A DNA stretch of 64,000 nucleotides from Macrocystis pyrifera (taxonomy: Eukaryota > Sar > Phaeophyceae > Laminariales > Laminariaceae), in assembly GCA_031763025.1 (NCBI GenBank), contig JASSKH010000031.1, positions 6,539,458 to 6,603,457 on the forward strand, given 5' to 3'. How positions within the stretch are numbered: the stretch's first letter is position 1; the number at the start of each line of letters is the position of its first letter. Both the position numbers and the translations under genes were made by a program. The notes under the pieces were generated by a model. The model saw only the letters and a program-made list of their open reading frames with translations, was not told the origin of the DNA and ran no database searches. Below, in pieces: positions 34,146-45,171 of the stretch.

Positions 34146-35088
34146 GCTCGCTACCCCTATAAACAAACCGGCACTACTCTTCTGTACCGCCAGCCAGCGC
34201 TATGTTGTGTATGATCCATGCTCGCCTACACATTATATATATTGATGAGTAAATAGGTAGAGCTCTACTTATACTCTATATCGGTACGCATCATGCACAA
34301 CGACAATCATCGTATTCCACATGAACGATCGAACACTCGCTGACGAATACTCTCTGAATGCCCACGAATGCATGGGGGAAAACAAGAGCGCAAAATGTCC
34401 GGATCCACAGAAGATTTACTGTGTACGCACGTAGCTCGGACTAGTGCTGCTGCGACAGAGGGTGTACCCCAGTTTTTACTGCCTGCCGCGTTTGGGCTAC
34501 TCGGGCGAGTGGCCCTGTGCCCCCACTCGAGGCTAGACACACAACGTAAAATAAATGTTTTTTGACGCACATCTCTGTACATATACGAGTATAACAAAAG
34601 AAACCCAAAAATAAATGGCGGTACACACAACATTATTATTATGCTCAAACGTAAACTAAAGCATTTATTTTTAGATGAGGTACCGTACAACAGATAATAT
34701 TATTATAGTCACTCGGCAGAGTGGCTCTGAGCGGCAGAAGAAGAAGAAAAATAACCCACATGTGACCCCCGCCCCCCCTGCCGCTGCGGCAGCTGTGCGG
34801 CAGCCACACTTCGTCTCCAGAGGAGCCCGGCCAGTGAGAAACGGTTTTTTTTTTCTGCTCAAAAGTTAAACCCCCTATACTTCCTCCGTGCCGCACACGG
34901 CAGCAGTGGCCCCTACTCACTGAGAGGTACGCTTTCATACTGTCTTTTTTGTGATTTCTGCCCCTCGCACGCCCCAATATATTTTCTTCTCTGAAATTTA
35001 AACACATCATATATATATCATTACTGGTTCATTGCTGCTCGGTAGGAGTGATGATAGTATCCACGTTATTATTAAAAAAAACAGTACT
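34146..35088. other. Unique sequence, no gene supported
   Basis: Frames of 60-127 codons occur on the minus strand (34307-34690, 34645-35010) without motifs or splice support. The pentanucleotide-rich stretch 34775-34800 is GC-rich. ACTCGGGCGAGTGGC at 34499 also occurs at 14321, so a short dispersed repeat is shared. Confidence 0.4.
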
Positions 35089-35199
35089 TTTACGGTCATA
35101 GTAAATAGGACCAAATATTGTTGGTAAAAATAGGCAAATATATGCCTGGTAGGTTTTTGAGTTTACGGTAGGTCCTTTTTACTATGGCCCCCCGTGATA
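35089..35199 (-). mobile_element. TATTACGGGGG MITE, copy 10, left end eroded
   Basis: The left end has lost most of its G run (TTTACGGTCATAGTAAATAG). The right end is ACTATGGCCCCCCGTGATA. TGCCTGGTA at 35143 is inserted where other copies read TATATAGG. Confidence 0.8.
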
Positions 35200-35227
35200 T
35201 TAACATTTATACAAGGTTGTGAAATAC

Positions 35228-35285
35228 ACTCCCGGAGGCGGGGGGGGGGGGATGGGGGGGATGGGGGGGGGGGGGGGGCGGGTTC
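35228..35285. repeat. G-rich homopolymer block
   Basis: Several G runs of 7-11 are separated by single A, AT or C interruptions. This makes a strong candidate for G-quadruplex folding. Confidence 0.7.
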
Positions 35286-35399
35286 TCACTCGTAACAAGC
35301 TACGTGCGACCTCCGGATATTTATTTATTTTTTTCTTTCCCAAATTTAGCCACACCCACTCCTTGAATTCTGCAGCACCATTGATCAGATTTTGTCTCC

Positions 35400-35850
35400 G
35401 TCCTCATATACCGACTCAGAGCGGTACAACAGTATGTAGGAGGTTTGGGCATGCAGGTAGTAGGTGTTTGCTGACGCAGAGTATGCAAGCGTAGCAGTTG
35501 ATAGGATGTCAGTTTCAGAAGGACTGACCATGTGTGTGTGGGGGGGGTGCTTGCTGCGTCTCTCTTGGTTCTCTAGGACCCAGAAGTGCGTCACCACTCT
35601 CTCTACGGCCGAGGCAGAGCACGCGGCGCTTGCAGACGTTCTGAAGGAAACTGCTGTTATTTCTGAGGCAAGCCTGGCGGTTCGTGCTATACCTAGTACA
35701 GTACGTACGGTGGAGATAGATGCGTTGCATGCCAGTGTTCGAGAATAATGAAGGCGTCGTGCACAGCTCGCATGCGCAGAGCCCCATCACAAACTCTATA
35801 TCTCCAAGCACGTCGACGTGCGGCGGCACCACTTTCTACAAGGGACCTGA
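35400..35850 (+). pseudogene. Ty1/copia RNase H domain remnant
   Basis: The frame from 35464 reads FADAEYASVAVDRMSVSEG, then LSWFSRTQKCVTTLSTAEAE and HAALADVLKE. These match the conserved order of copia-type RNase H (ADAD-A-D-R-S-G, then W-S-KQ-V-ST-EAE-Y-AL---E). It is disrupted: about 45 bases at 35735-35780 read sensibly (VFENNEGVVHS, the DN-A--L block) only one frame over. The original frame then resumes with YISKHVDVRRHHFL, the SKHIDVRYHF motif. A TAG precedes the ADA block. No LTR or integrase was found nearby, so this is an isolated decayed piece. Confidence 0.78.
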
Positions 35851-36153
35851 TTAACAGTAGCGAGAGAAAAGAGAAACATGTCACACATGCACCGTCTCCT
35901 TCTCAGCGCGTGGATTTCTCACCCAAACCGATATCTCGGGAGTCTTTTGAATTCCCTCGTACAATCTTGCGTGATGAAAATTGCAATCATTCTGAACTTG
36001 AGGTTGGACTTCCCCCACTTTTTTCGGACTTGATTTTCGAGTTTTAGGTTGGGTTTTTGAGGTTTGAGATGCAGTAATACGATAAATACTTGTATATACC
36101 CCGCATGGGGCCATACAAATTCCGTAGTACGCGCGATCGAAGTATCTTGCAAC

Positions 36154-36264
36154 TATTACGGGGGGGCATATAGTAAATAGGACCTAATATTGTTGGTAAA
36201 AATATGGAAATATATGGGTGTTTGTGTGCGCCGTAGGTCCTGTTAACTATGGTCCCCCGTAATA
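36154..36264 (-). mobile_element. TATTACGGGGG MITE, copy 11
   Basis: Ends TATTACGGGGGGGCATATAG and GTTAACTATGGTCCCCCGTA. The two ends belong to different variants (AAATA left, GTTAAC right), so it is a recombinant or has diverged. Confidence 0.88.
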
Positions 36265-36309
36265 CGAGTTTCGACGAAATCACAGCTGTTTTTTTTTATG
36301 AAGCTTTTT

Positions 36310-36425
36310 ATTTACAGGGGACCATAGTAGATAACACGAAACATATTATTAAACAGGTAAAAAAAGGGAAATATATGATTTTTGTGTGTACCGTAGGTCC
36401 TATTTTCTATGGTCCCCCGTTAATA
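36310..36425 (-). mobile_element. TATTACGGGGG MITE, copy 12, diverged
   Basis: The left end has worn to TTTACAGGGGACCATAGTAG; the right end TTTTCTATGGTCCCCCGTTA. The interior contains an extra AACAGG. It lies 45 bases from copy 11 in the same orientation. Confidence 0.8.
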
Positions 36426-36429
36426 ATAT

Positions 36430-38110
36430 ATCTGGCATACGATACATGTATCAACAATACGTTCTGAGAGGCTCCTGGCTTGCGGGGCGCAACAATATTG
36501 GTTGAGAGTCGCTCATGCAACGAACGGGCTTGCTTTTGGCGTACACGCTTAAAAACCCCGACGAAAGCAGTCCCGATATGGTCTACGATGTCTAGACTAT
36601 CAATAGTGCTGTACATATCGAACAGCAGTACTCGTACTGCACATCTCAGACAGATACCAATAGTTGTTTCCCACGGTATGATCTAGATATTTCGAGGCAG
36701 ATCTGCTCCCGATGTTTGTATGATCTACGGCAGCAGCACTAATAGTAGCTCGTGCTGCCCGATTGTACCCGTATAACCTGCATGACAAGCAGTGTCAGTG
36801 AACACTTCTGTCCTGGGTATGATCTGCTTGTACCGCCGCGCAAATCTTGTACAACGACAGGCGAGGAACTACAGTAGTAGGTGATCTGTACAGTAGATAG
36901 ATCATGATCTATCCATGCCACATGTGTGTAATAACTACTGGAAGAAGAGAAAATGACACCAGGGGGTATTTTGGGTACATACACTGCTGTACTTCTCGCT
37001 CATCACAGCAGGAAAAACATGTGGTCAAAAAGTGTTACCTGGCGCTAAAATGCTGTATGCCGACCGTAGCGTGGCTCCAACCGTGCGACTTCAGACACAA
37101 ACCCTAGTACCCCTGCACGGCCGGCTTCTTATATGAACCCCGTGCTGGCTGTCATCGGCGATTATTTTCGATGTATGCATGTGGTTCTTCTGATTCCCAA
37201 GAGGCACCTTATATATATTCAGCGTGGAGTGCTTCTTGCAGTGGCAGTAGTGAGCTCTGAGCCCTCCTCGGCAAGCAGGAGGTGTTGTCGGCCTATACGT
37301 CTCGGCGTATTTTCCGAGAGTTGTTGGTTTTCTGCCTCTGATATCCCAACAGGTGTATCGTATTATAAATATCGTGGGATGCTTTCTGCAGAGGAAACCG
37401 AGCTCGAACGACCTCCGCAGGAATATATTGCCGGTCACTGCTCTTTCTTCGGACTACTACGACAGCAGCATATTTATAGTCCACTTTAACTGACCCTCTC
37501 GGGCGATACCACAACCTGCGCGAGCGGAATGAGCTACTGGCAGTGTGGTGAAGTGCAGGTACGACAAGCGGGTGAGTGGGCTCACACAGCAGTCCCATAT
37601 GGCCGCGACCTACACAATACCATCACGAACACTCGTGCTGCTGTCGTGTGCCACACACCACACTCGCGTACGCGACGCTGACGAAAGTACCGTAAAGTAA
37701 ATCCTGCGGAAAGGAGCACCAACGAACGGCCGGTCTGGGGAGAGAAACGATTTGTCCTGCGCTGTACGCGACACCACTCTATTAATAGACACCTGGTTTG
37801 GGGACCAAGGCTCGAATGCTTACGCGAGAGACGGAGTTTGTCTCGCGCCATTTCGTCCATAAAGCTGCAGTGTTTATCATGTTTCTGGCTCAACAAGCAC
37901 ACATTCGGACGTGAGGCAGAGTAGTGTTTAGTTCCCACGCCATTCGGAGCATGGAACTACTACTGCTGTACGGTTATCGCACGTGTTTGAGCGCCTTCAA
38001 GCGAAACGTTTACACCAACAAAATCCCTTTTCGGGCACGCTGATAGCGACCCGCGGCACAAGTGAATAAAGTTATGTTGCCAATCGCCTGCAGGCACAGC
38101 GTGGAGGCCT
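36430..38110. other. Unique sequence downstream of gene Y, no exon fixed
   Basis: A possible minus-strand exon of gene Y lies at about 37825-37865 (acceptor AACACTGCAG, donor GTAAGC), but it is short and I could not extend it. Other frames (37133-37489 +, 37293-37598 -) overlap on opposite strands without support. Confidence 0.35.
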
Positions 38111-38113
38111 TAC

Positions 38114-38199
38114 TAGCAAAAAAGACGCGTATACCATCGTGTTGCGCCTTTGCCGTGCGACCCCTTGCACCATAACTCGGACACCCATCTTTGCATCAC
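38114..38199 (-). CDS. Gene Y, candidate exon 3
   Basis: The acceptor ...TTCTTCATTGTGGGGGCGCCAG precedes 86 bases reading DAKMGVRVMVQGVARQRRNT and MVYASFLL, then a GTAAGG donor. Two leading bases complete the codon left open by the exon at 41041-41104 (Gly), so phase agrees across the 2.8 kb gap. It ends in phase 0. The gap holds two MITE insertion sites and would be one long intron, or a missed exon lies within it. Family not recognised. Confidence 0.42.
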
Positions 38200-38913
38200 C
38201 TGGCGCCCCCACAATGAAGAAGTTGCCGTTGCGAAAAAATTGTCATTGATTACGTCGAGTCCTCCCTCGGAAGCCACGAGGGGGATATACGCAGCTCTCC
38301 CCAATCAAGTCGTGTAGGTCTGCGCTATTAGTAACTGCATATTCACATTTTATTTTTTAAAAACCTCAAGTCAATTGTCACCGAAATGGGCGTGCGGTCC
38401 TAAAAAGAGTTAACTCTCGCTGCCGCCCACTGGTTCGCAGGGGAGCTTTCGGTCCTTAAGGCTAAACGATTTCGGCAGGAAGGCACCTTCTCGGTCACAC
38501 CCTTTCCAAGCACTACGGTTTGTAGTCTACTCCAACTGGCCTACTCGGCCGACACCAGCCTAGCGGGGGGGAAATGCTGCGCCGGTCCGAATGGATTATA
38601 TTGTGGGAACTTCGTATGCCATGTGGGTCAACCGACTCACACAGTCCACATGCGTGGCCTACTGCACCATATACACTATTCCACTACTACTGCTGTAATA
38701 CTGTGCAGTCCTGCATTGACGGGGCACGCTCTTCTGTCCAACATATGTAAATCGTGTGTACGAAGGAACATCAACGATTATTTTCGAGCGGACCTTCTTG
38801 TGCACAGACAGTACACGGCATTACTTACCAATCTCTAGTTAGCGACAGCTCCTGTTTTGGACGAGAGGCACCGCGCGTGCTACGCTACTATGTTTTGCGT
38901 ATACAACTATTAA

Positions 38914-39035
38914 TATTACGGGGAACCATCACAGTAAGTAATAGGACCAAATATTGTTGGTAAAAATAGGTAAACATATACCAGGTAGATTTTTGTGTGT
39001 ACCGTAGGTCTTATTTACTATGGTCCCCCGTACTA
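38914..39035 (-). mobile_element. TATTACGGGGG MITE, copy 13, with a TACCAGGTA micro-insertion
   Basis: Ends TATTACGGGGAACCATCACA and ACTATGGTCCCCCGTACTA. Within it, ATATACCAGGTAGATTTTT at 38976 stands where the consensus has ATATAGGTTTTT. It lies in the inferred long intron of gene Y. Confidence 0.85.
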
Positions 39036-39495
39036 GTACAGCAGCGGTGAAAGGAGTACCCCTGCGCAACACACATATAACGTACGCGATTACGTCGAAT
39101 ACACGCACAAAAGATATGTATATATATATGCGAACGCCCATGTTTCACGTCGTATACCTGGGTACTTGGTATATACTACGTTGTCTGTATGCAGGATATC
39201 ATTGGTCAATTTGTTTGCTCTCCCGACAACGTGGGCCGGAGGTGCGTACGTTATAGGGGGGATGGGGGATGACCGCTTCGTGACCCCTGACACGGGCTAC
39301 ACAAAGCGGAGGAAGCTGCAGAAGTTGGAGCAAGGAAACAGACGGAATGGGATATCAACGAAAGCTTAAGCATCAAACCGTCCCTGCCCGCCGGAGGGAT
39401 ATTATATTGTCGCTTCGGATAGACGCACACACAAGCCTACGCGCGTACCAAACTCACTTATGACGTGTACCTACCAGTAAGGGTCAGCTTCTTAC

Positions 39496-39713
39496 TATTA
39501 CGGGAGTCCATAGTCAATAGGACCTACATGGTATACATAAAAAACTATATATTTACCTATTTTTACTATTACGGGGGTCCATAGTTAACAGGACCTATGA
39601 TGCACATAAAAACCTTTATATTTGCCTATTTTTACTAACAAAATTTGGTCCCGTTAACTATGGACCCCCGTAATAGCAAAATTCGGTCCTATTCACTATG
39701 GCCCCCCGTAATA
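39496..39713 (+). mobile_element. TATTACGGGGG MITE, copy 14, split by copy 15
   Basis: The outer element starts TATTACGGGAGTCCATAG and ends TATGGCCCCCCGTAATA. Its interior word TTTTTACTAACAAAATTTGG is split after TTTTTACTA and resumes TAGCAAAATTCGG on the far side of the inner copy. The inner element is therefore flanked by a duplicated TA. Confidence 0.92.
39567..39675 (+). mobile_element. TATTACGGGGG MITE, copy 15, nested in copy 14
   Basis: An intact GTTAAC-variant element (TATTACGGGGGTCCATAG to CTATGGACCCCCGTAATA) sits inside copy 14. The better preserved ends and the position inside an older copy make it the younger insertion. Confidence 0.93.
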
Positions 39714-40900
39714 GCCCACGAGACGTCGCAGCAAGCGGCAACGAAAGGTGGGTGTATTGCGCTGAAAAAAAAAAACCCGGTTTTTATCGTCGTTAAATGT
39801 CTCTTCGACAAAATAAAAAGATAAAAGTCAAAGTTGGCACTTACTGCGAAACTACTCACTCTTTTTAGTTTCGCTCGTATCGTGTTCATGTTGAGCTTAT
39901 CAAAAACTATTGTTATGGTATCCTTTCGAAGTTATTGTCTCCTCCACAAATTTTCAAGATAAAATAAATAGTTGGCGGCACTCGGCACGTGCTGACTGTA
40001 CGTCAGAGTTCACTGCAGTACCGTGCTGAAGCCCTTACGCTATATATAATAGTAGCCTCTTGGCATGCCAACAAGCAAACGTTCGTTACTCTGAACCAGA
40101 CAGAACGATAGTGCTGGGTACTTCTGCTTTAGTTCGACGTAGCTTTCGAACAAAACAGGCCAAAATCAACACGGCTGCAAACTGCTCAACCAAAGTGGTC
40201 AATAATTGCTCCACGCTTTGACATTCACACCATGCTCCAAACATTTATTGTATTCCACAGGCCAGAGCGATGAGGCAATGCCAGGGAAACTGCTGTTCGG
40301 TCGTGACTGGTGCGGTTGCAGTTACAGTAGTTGCTGTTGTTTTCTGCTCTGAACACAACTTTTGACGCAAGATAACGAAGCAGCAAGCGGTACAACAATC
40401 ACGGTTTCGACACTACTACGTCTTAGGTACGATATGATTCCCTCTTCTCCTCTCTTCCTGACATATTGGTTTGGCCTTCACTCGTCGCGCGTGGTTTCAC
40501 ACCTTTCTGGTCACAGCAAAACCGGCACACCTAGTGACATACTACTGTAGTGCCTGTACGTTGTACGACGTCACTTACGCGCCGTCTGGTATACACCCTG
40601 GGTATACATTTACACACCAATACATCCAAGAGAAACACCCCCCCAACAGAAAAAATACCCAGACTCCATCTACCCCCCCCGAGAGCGTGCGGGTATGCGA
40701 CATTACTAATGATCAAACCGCGCAAGAACCGAAACGCAGACTGCCGTCCGTACCTTAAGGCATGGCGAGGTGGAGCCTTTTGAGCAACCTCTCCTGGCCT
40801 AGTTGCGTACCAGCACGTTTACGTAGTGAGTAAAATGCTACAACAACGAAATCGAACAGATACATAGCTAAGACACGGAGCAAACAAGCACATTGTAGTA
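39714..40900. other. Unique sequence within the presumed gene Y intron
   Basis: No exon with matching phase was found here. Frames of 60-95 codons lack support. Gene Y would be interrupted here if the exons at 38.1 and 41.1 kb belong together. Confidence 0.4.
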
Positions 40901-40939
40901 CTACCTGTAGCTAAAACGAAGATACCACCACCGACCTAA

Positions 40940-40992
40940 GCACAAACACAACACCAACACCACCACCACCACCACCACCACCACCACCACTG
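40940..40992 (+). repeat. (CAC)n microsatellite
   Basis: About 15 CAC/CCA triplets, bounded by CAACACCAACAC variants. It lies just inside the inferred intron after the exon at 41041-41104. Confidence 0.9.
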
Positions 40993-41040
40993 CTACTACC
41001 AACACCACAACTACCCGCCCAGCACACACCCAACACCCAC

Positions 41041-41104
41041 CTCTCACACACCATGACGAAGGCCATGCAACGCTCTGCACTTCGAGATGCACAATGCGAA
41101 CTTC
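41041..41104 (-). CDS. Gene Y, candidate exon 2
   Basis: Acceptor ACGTCGTCAG, then 64 bases reading EVRIVHLEVQSVAWPSSWCV and an Arg, with one base over, then a GTGGGT donor. It begins in phase 0, matching the end of the exon at 41498-41629, and ends in phase 1, matching the exon at 38114-38199. The alternating EVRIVHLEV pattern suggests a beta strand and resembles NNVRIVEVDVTV of gene X. I infer shared ancestry only weakly. Confidence 0.5.
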
Positions 41105-41497
41105 CTGACGACGTGACCACCGCCGTCAAAACAAAAACAAGGGTGCCATAGACAAACTTGGGACACAACACGCAAAAACAGCATGGAAACAACGTGGCGG
41201 CGGCCACAGCTAGCTCGAGCCATGTGCTGTAGGTCCACCACGGATCAGGCTAAAACGACAGGATCCCCACGTCTTCACGAGCACGCACACATTACCCAAG
41301 TCACCCAAACATCACCTTCCGAAAAAAAAAAAAAAAACCTTTTTATCACCTCGTTCGGTGCCGCGCCTCGCTTCTCGCTTCAAGGACACCGACGCTAACC
41401 CGCATGTATATATTCCGTAGTCCTTGTAGTATATAGCACGGCCGGCGCGCGGCGCTCGACATCATCAGCGCGTTCGGCGTATCTACTCTACACCTAC

Positions 41498-41629
41498 CTC
41501 GTTGGATAGTTGAACTCGGCTCACTTCATCTCTCCGCCACACACACGCCAGTATGCCGGCAACAGTTTCTTTCAAGTCTGCGTCAAGCCGATGACCACGG
41601 CCAGAAAGCTGTCGCTTGTCTTGTACCAT
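41498..41629 (-). CDS. Gene Y, candidate first exon
   Basis: An ATG in a good initiation context (ACATACCATGG) opens 44 codons, beginning MVQDKRQLSGRGHRLDADLK and continuing ETVAGILACVWRRDEVSR, ending at GAG before a strong GTAGGT donor in phase 0. The start lies inside a TACCATGGTA palindrome at 41624. I chose this start because upstream sequence is a G-run with no pyrimidine tract for an acceptor. The exon could instead be internal. No signal peptide. Function unknown. Confidence 0.5.
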
Positions 41630-41639
41630 GGTATGTACG

Positions 41640-43160
41640 TCTTGGAACCTTGTCTCAAATTTAACAACGCCCCCCCCCCCCCCGCCTCCCCCGCTCCTCA
41701 TCCTTTCGCTTGCCTTGACAAAAAATATCTAACAAAATATCCTCGGCGACCAGTAACACGCGTCGCATCCACCTAGATGCGGAGCCCACTCCACCCTGGA
41801 TGCACGCTCTCTCGTCCTTCTCGAAACCCTCCCATCCTGCCGTACACGCCCCCTGCCCAGTCGACTCTGGGTTCCGGTTCGTACTTAATTTAGCTCACAA
41901 TTCCCTAAGCCTTTTTTTTTGCTTCCATAAACCACTATTCGCAACATTAGAACCGGCTCGCAATGTTCCCCCTCGGCAATATTGAACTTTTCTTGTTCAT
42001 TATTTTTTGCTCAGAGCGGGTGCCTCATAAATGTATTGTATCGGAGAAGGCTTCGTGGTACAAACATCTTTTCAAGAGATATCCTCGGTGTTTTTGAGAG
42101 ATGATGCTTTTACATAGGGATCGTTTCCACTAAAGATAGTTGCCGAGCGAGAGATCGATCCGCCTAAAGTCTTCCCGCTAAAAGAACGTTCCAAAGAAGG
42201 GGCGGATGTCAGTACCCTGCGCTATAGGAGGAGCTGGTCGAGAAGAGGTGCTGCATCTGGCGTTTAACAGACAAGAGCCTCCTACAAGCATACCGCCTAT
42301 ACGCAATACCTGGCATAGCGTAGATCCGATCGGATTCACCTATACTCGTGTCGACGCTCCTGGGCCCGAGGGTTTTGAGAATCACGCCCTATCTTGTGCT
42401 ACAAACACGTATGTATGAACGCCCAACTCTTGGAGGGGTAGGTCGTCAAGGGGTATATATGTACGAGCAGCTCCTATACCATCGAGAGAAGCCTCCTATA
42501 TCACCGACACTCGACGGCCGACACAGCTGCATACGCTCTACACTATCGACCCCGCATGTCCCAGGATTTTTTGGAGTCACGGCGATAGTGCGCCGGGAGA
42601 TTTCGCGGCGTCTTCGCCTGCGAATTTCCGGCTCACGTTTCCCCGAATCATCCCCTATCTAATCCTCGATGCAGTAAAAGGGAGCTCGTCGGTAGATAAC
42701 CTGTTGAAATTTCGTTTGAAGACAAAGAGAAGTCGGACCCGGATGAGGAGTTTAGGTGTTGAGCATGGCGTGTATTCGTTGGTGTGTTTGATGGAGTTTA
42801 GCTGTGTCGAGGGGTCATTGTGCTACTCTCAGGTGAATCCCGAGGGTGAACCCCTTGCAAACAGGAGGTATTCCGGGAACAAGCAAGGCTCTTGATTCTA
42901 ACGAGAACAGGGATTGCAGGGCCTGACGTGTTTATGTGCGTGCACTCGTACGTATGCATGTGTTTTTCTTTGTGTGTTTTCGTGCCCTGTCTATATGATT
43001 TTGTGTGCGTGTGTTCTGCAAATTTCGAAGGCAGCAGTGTGTATGACGATCGGCAACGAATAACAGAAGGCTTCGTGTGTGGTGCGTGAGTCATCATGAC
43101 GCCTGCTGTAGTGCCAAGCCGTACATCTGCCGTCGCCCGTACAATCGTCCACATTGGCTT
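41640..43160. other. Intergenic or 3' region between genes X and Y
   Basis: A C-run (about 41672-41687) sits near 41.7 kb. If exon 6 of gene X is read through and not spliced, its frame stays open to a stop at 42798. Plus-strand frames at 42206-42662 read sensibly in places (for example DPIGFTYTRVDAPGPEGF) but lack splice support. CTCCTAYANCAY-type words recur near 42282 and 42493. Confidence 0.35.
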
Positions 43161-43163
43161 CAC

Positions 43164-43229
43164 CTTCAAGTTGGGCGTGGTGTGGTGGAAGGTGCCGTCC
43201 CGTGACCTTATGTCGACAGTAACGTCCAC
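43164..43229 (-). CDS. Gene X, candidate exon 6
   Basis: The acceptor follows a long pyrimidine tract (CCTCCTTCTCTTCC...TACACCAG). Twenty-two codons read VDVTVDIRSRDGTFHHTTPN then LK, before a GTGAAG donor. Phase 0 at both ends agrees with exon 5. If the donor is not used, the frame continues VKPMWTIVRATADVRLG and stays open to 42798, so this could also be the terminal exon. The alternating pattern suggests beta strands. Confidence 0.45.
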
Positions 43230-43379
43230 CTGGTGTACCCAGAGATACGTAGGCACGGCGGAAGAGAAGGAGGGGCAGCCAGCGCGTTGTTTGGCCGGGG
43301 CGGGCAGGGGAACATAGGGGAGGAGGGGGGAGGCGATTATCAGGTACATTGTATCCGGCTGTAGCAAGGAAACTACAGC

Positions 43380-43580
43380 GAAGATCACAAGACGAAGCGG
43401 AGCAGGCGAAGCAGGCGGAGGAGTTGGAGCATCACACAGCAAGGCAAGCAAAGCACAGCTTTCAGTTTTTTAAGTCCTTTGTCCTCTGTGTTGCAGGCGA
43501 AGCAAGCGAGGAAGGCGGAGCAGGCGGAGCAGTTGGAGCATCACACAGCAAGGCAAGTATAGCACAGTTTTCCGTTTTGG
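43380..43580 (+). repeat. Tandem duplication of a coiled-coil-like exon with GC donors
   Basis: Two similar blocks, 43405-43468 and 43499-43578, each contain GTTGGAGCATCACACAGCAA followed by GGCAAG. The open frame of each reads as a charged helix (EAEQAKQAEELEHHTA and AKQARKAEQAEQLEHHTA). Each is followed by AAG|GCAAG, the consensus of GC-AG introns, and the second is preceded by a good acceptor (TCCTCTGTGTTGCAG). The phases do not let one splice to the other in the helix frame, as would be expected of alternative exons. No partner exons were found. Confidence 0.35.
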
Positions 43581-44025
43581 AGGTCTGGTGGCAAAACAAA
43601 AAAAAAAAACCTGGATGAATTGTTGACCCGAGCAAGCTGCTCCACTAAAATATTGTGTGCGCACGGATGACGAATCGTCGGCGCGTCTGTGAAGCCAGCA
43701 GTCACCCTGACGATATGCAGCACAAAACTACCACGAGAAGGACAACAGCAACAACCACAGCTTTTTATGCGATTCACGACAGATATACTGCACAACCTGC
43801 ACTTTACACAGATACGAGTTGGGTTTTCTTTTGTGTTTGTTGGGCTGTGCTTGTTGGGTGCTGCTCGCACCACGTGTGTAGTGTTCGTGGACGTTTCGAC
43901 CGCTTCGAGAAGCTTACGCGTCGATCCCCTCCCGCTCCTCCCGCCTTCACACCCCTATTTGTTTTACGCCCTCGGCCACTGCTTTTTTCTTCAGACGCAC
44001 ACACATACATACGCACGCCACGCAC

Positions 44026-44124
44026 CTCGACTATCCGGACATTGTTGGCGATGTACACCTCCGGCCAAACATCTTGCATGCTGGGGTAAAATAGGGCCGC
44101 GTGCGATTCTCCGTTGGCCCCGAT
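44026..44124 (-). CDS. Gene X, candidate exon 5
   Basis: The acceptor TTTAATGTTGAGCAG precedes 33 codons reading IGANGESHAALFYPSMQDVW then PEVYIANNVRIVE, followed by a very good GTGCGT donor. Phase 0 at both ends is consistent with exons 4 and 6. The frame is also open upstream of this acceptor (SVFNVEQ), so an earlier acceptor is possible. It looks like a folded domain with beta strands; family not recognised. Confidence 0.55.
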
Positions 44125-44979
44125 CTGCTCAACATTAAACACCGAGATGGGACGGGGACGACGCGATGCGGCTTTGTTTAGAAAAACGGCAACCCCCAAT
44201 AGGTCAAAACTACATATCGGTATAAAATACAGCATTCTGGTCGGACACATAGTCTCCGTTTTCGCTTTTGTATTAATATTAAGTACAGGTTATGTCACAG
44301 GCCAAAACGGTATCTGCGGTACGGATATACACGTTTTGCACCCCAGGTCCTCGATGGCGCGGTGGCATCAGGCGGAGCACGCGCCTATACACGTATGCGT
44401 CAGGCGTGGAAACATTCTCGGCCGGATGGTGCGCTGGAGATTGTTTGGCATTGGTACCGACACAAAGGATGAACAGTCCCAAAAGGCGCGCGCGCTGTAT
44501 TTGAAGAGCACGTGCAAGGCGAACGAACGCAAGACCTCTGGCCGGCGCTGAGCGAGCAGCAACAACACACATTGGTGCGATATGCTGTTTGTATAGATCG
44601 GGATTGGCTTCGTTGCATGGTCACGCACAGGGCAAAGGGGCAGCTGATTGGCAGGAGCTTGCGAGCTCCCTGTCCACTGCTGTCTTGCCTTAACCGCGAC
44701 AGATCCCGCAACATGATAAGAGCATCGGCTGCCACACGAGCTATGGCAGGAAAAAACAATAGCAACGGCTACTACACGCTACAGCAGCAAACCCGCTTTT
44801 TTTTCAACCATGCCAGCAATATACCGGGTACTGTTCACTGGTTACCCGACTTCTATTCTGTATTTCGTAATAGTACTACAATGCAGTGCGCCACTACACC
44901 ACAAACGCCACAAAAGGTATACAAGAAAAATAACAGAGCAAACACGCACGAACGGACACACGAAGGAAACCTCGCTTAC

Positions 44980-45171
44980 CCGGATGGGGCTGGCTCTCCT
45001 GCCCACTTTGTAGCTCGAGTCTACGGAGAAGTGGGCGGTCGTGACCAAGTCCTGTGGCGGGTGGCCAATACTCTCGAGCCCGGTGATGACGACTTGATAG
45101 TGACCACTGGCGAAGGTGGAGGCTGTGGATGACGACGGTAGGCAGTGGCCCTCGAAGTCGCATTCTTGAAA
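44980..45171 (-). CDS. Gene X, candidate exon 4
   Basis: A long pyrimidine tract and acceptor (TTTCCTTCCTTGCGACAG) precede 64 codons beginning FQECDFEGHCLPSSSTASTF, continuing ASGHYQVVITGLESIGHPPQ and DLVTTAHFSVDSSYKVGRRA. A consensus GTAAGC donor follows. Phase 0 at both ends matches exon 3 and exon 5. Composition changes here from the low-complexity Ser/Pro region to an ordinary globular sequence, so the C-terminal half of gene X probably starts a folded domain at this exon. Confidence 0.6.

Noticed and set aside
38200-38260. Upstream extension of gene Y exon 3 (NGNFFIVGAPG)
   Set aside because: The frame reads well, but a TGA precedes it and no AG acceptor lies between, so the exon was started at GCGCCAG instead.
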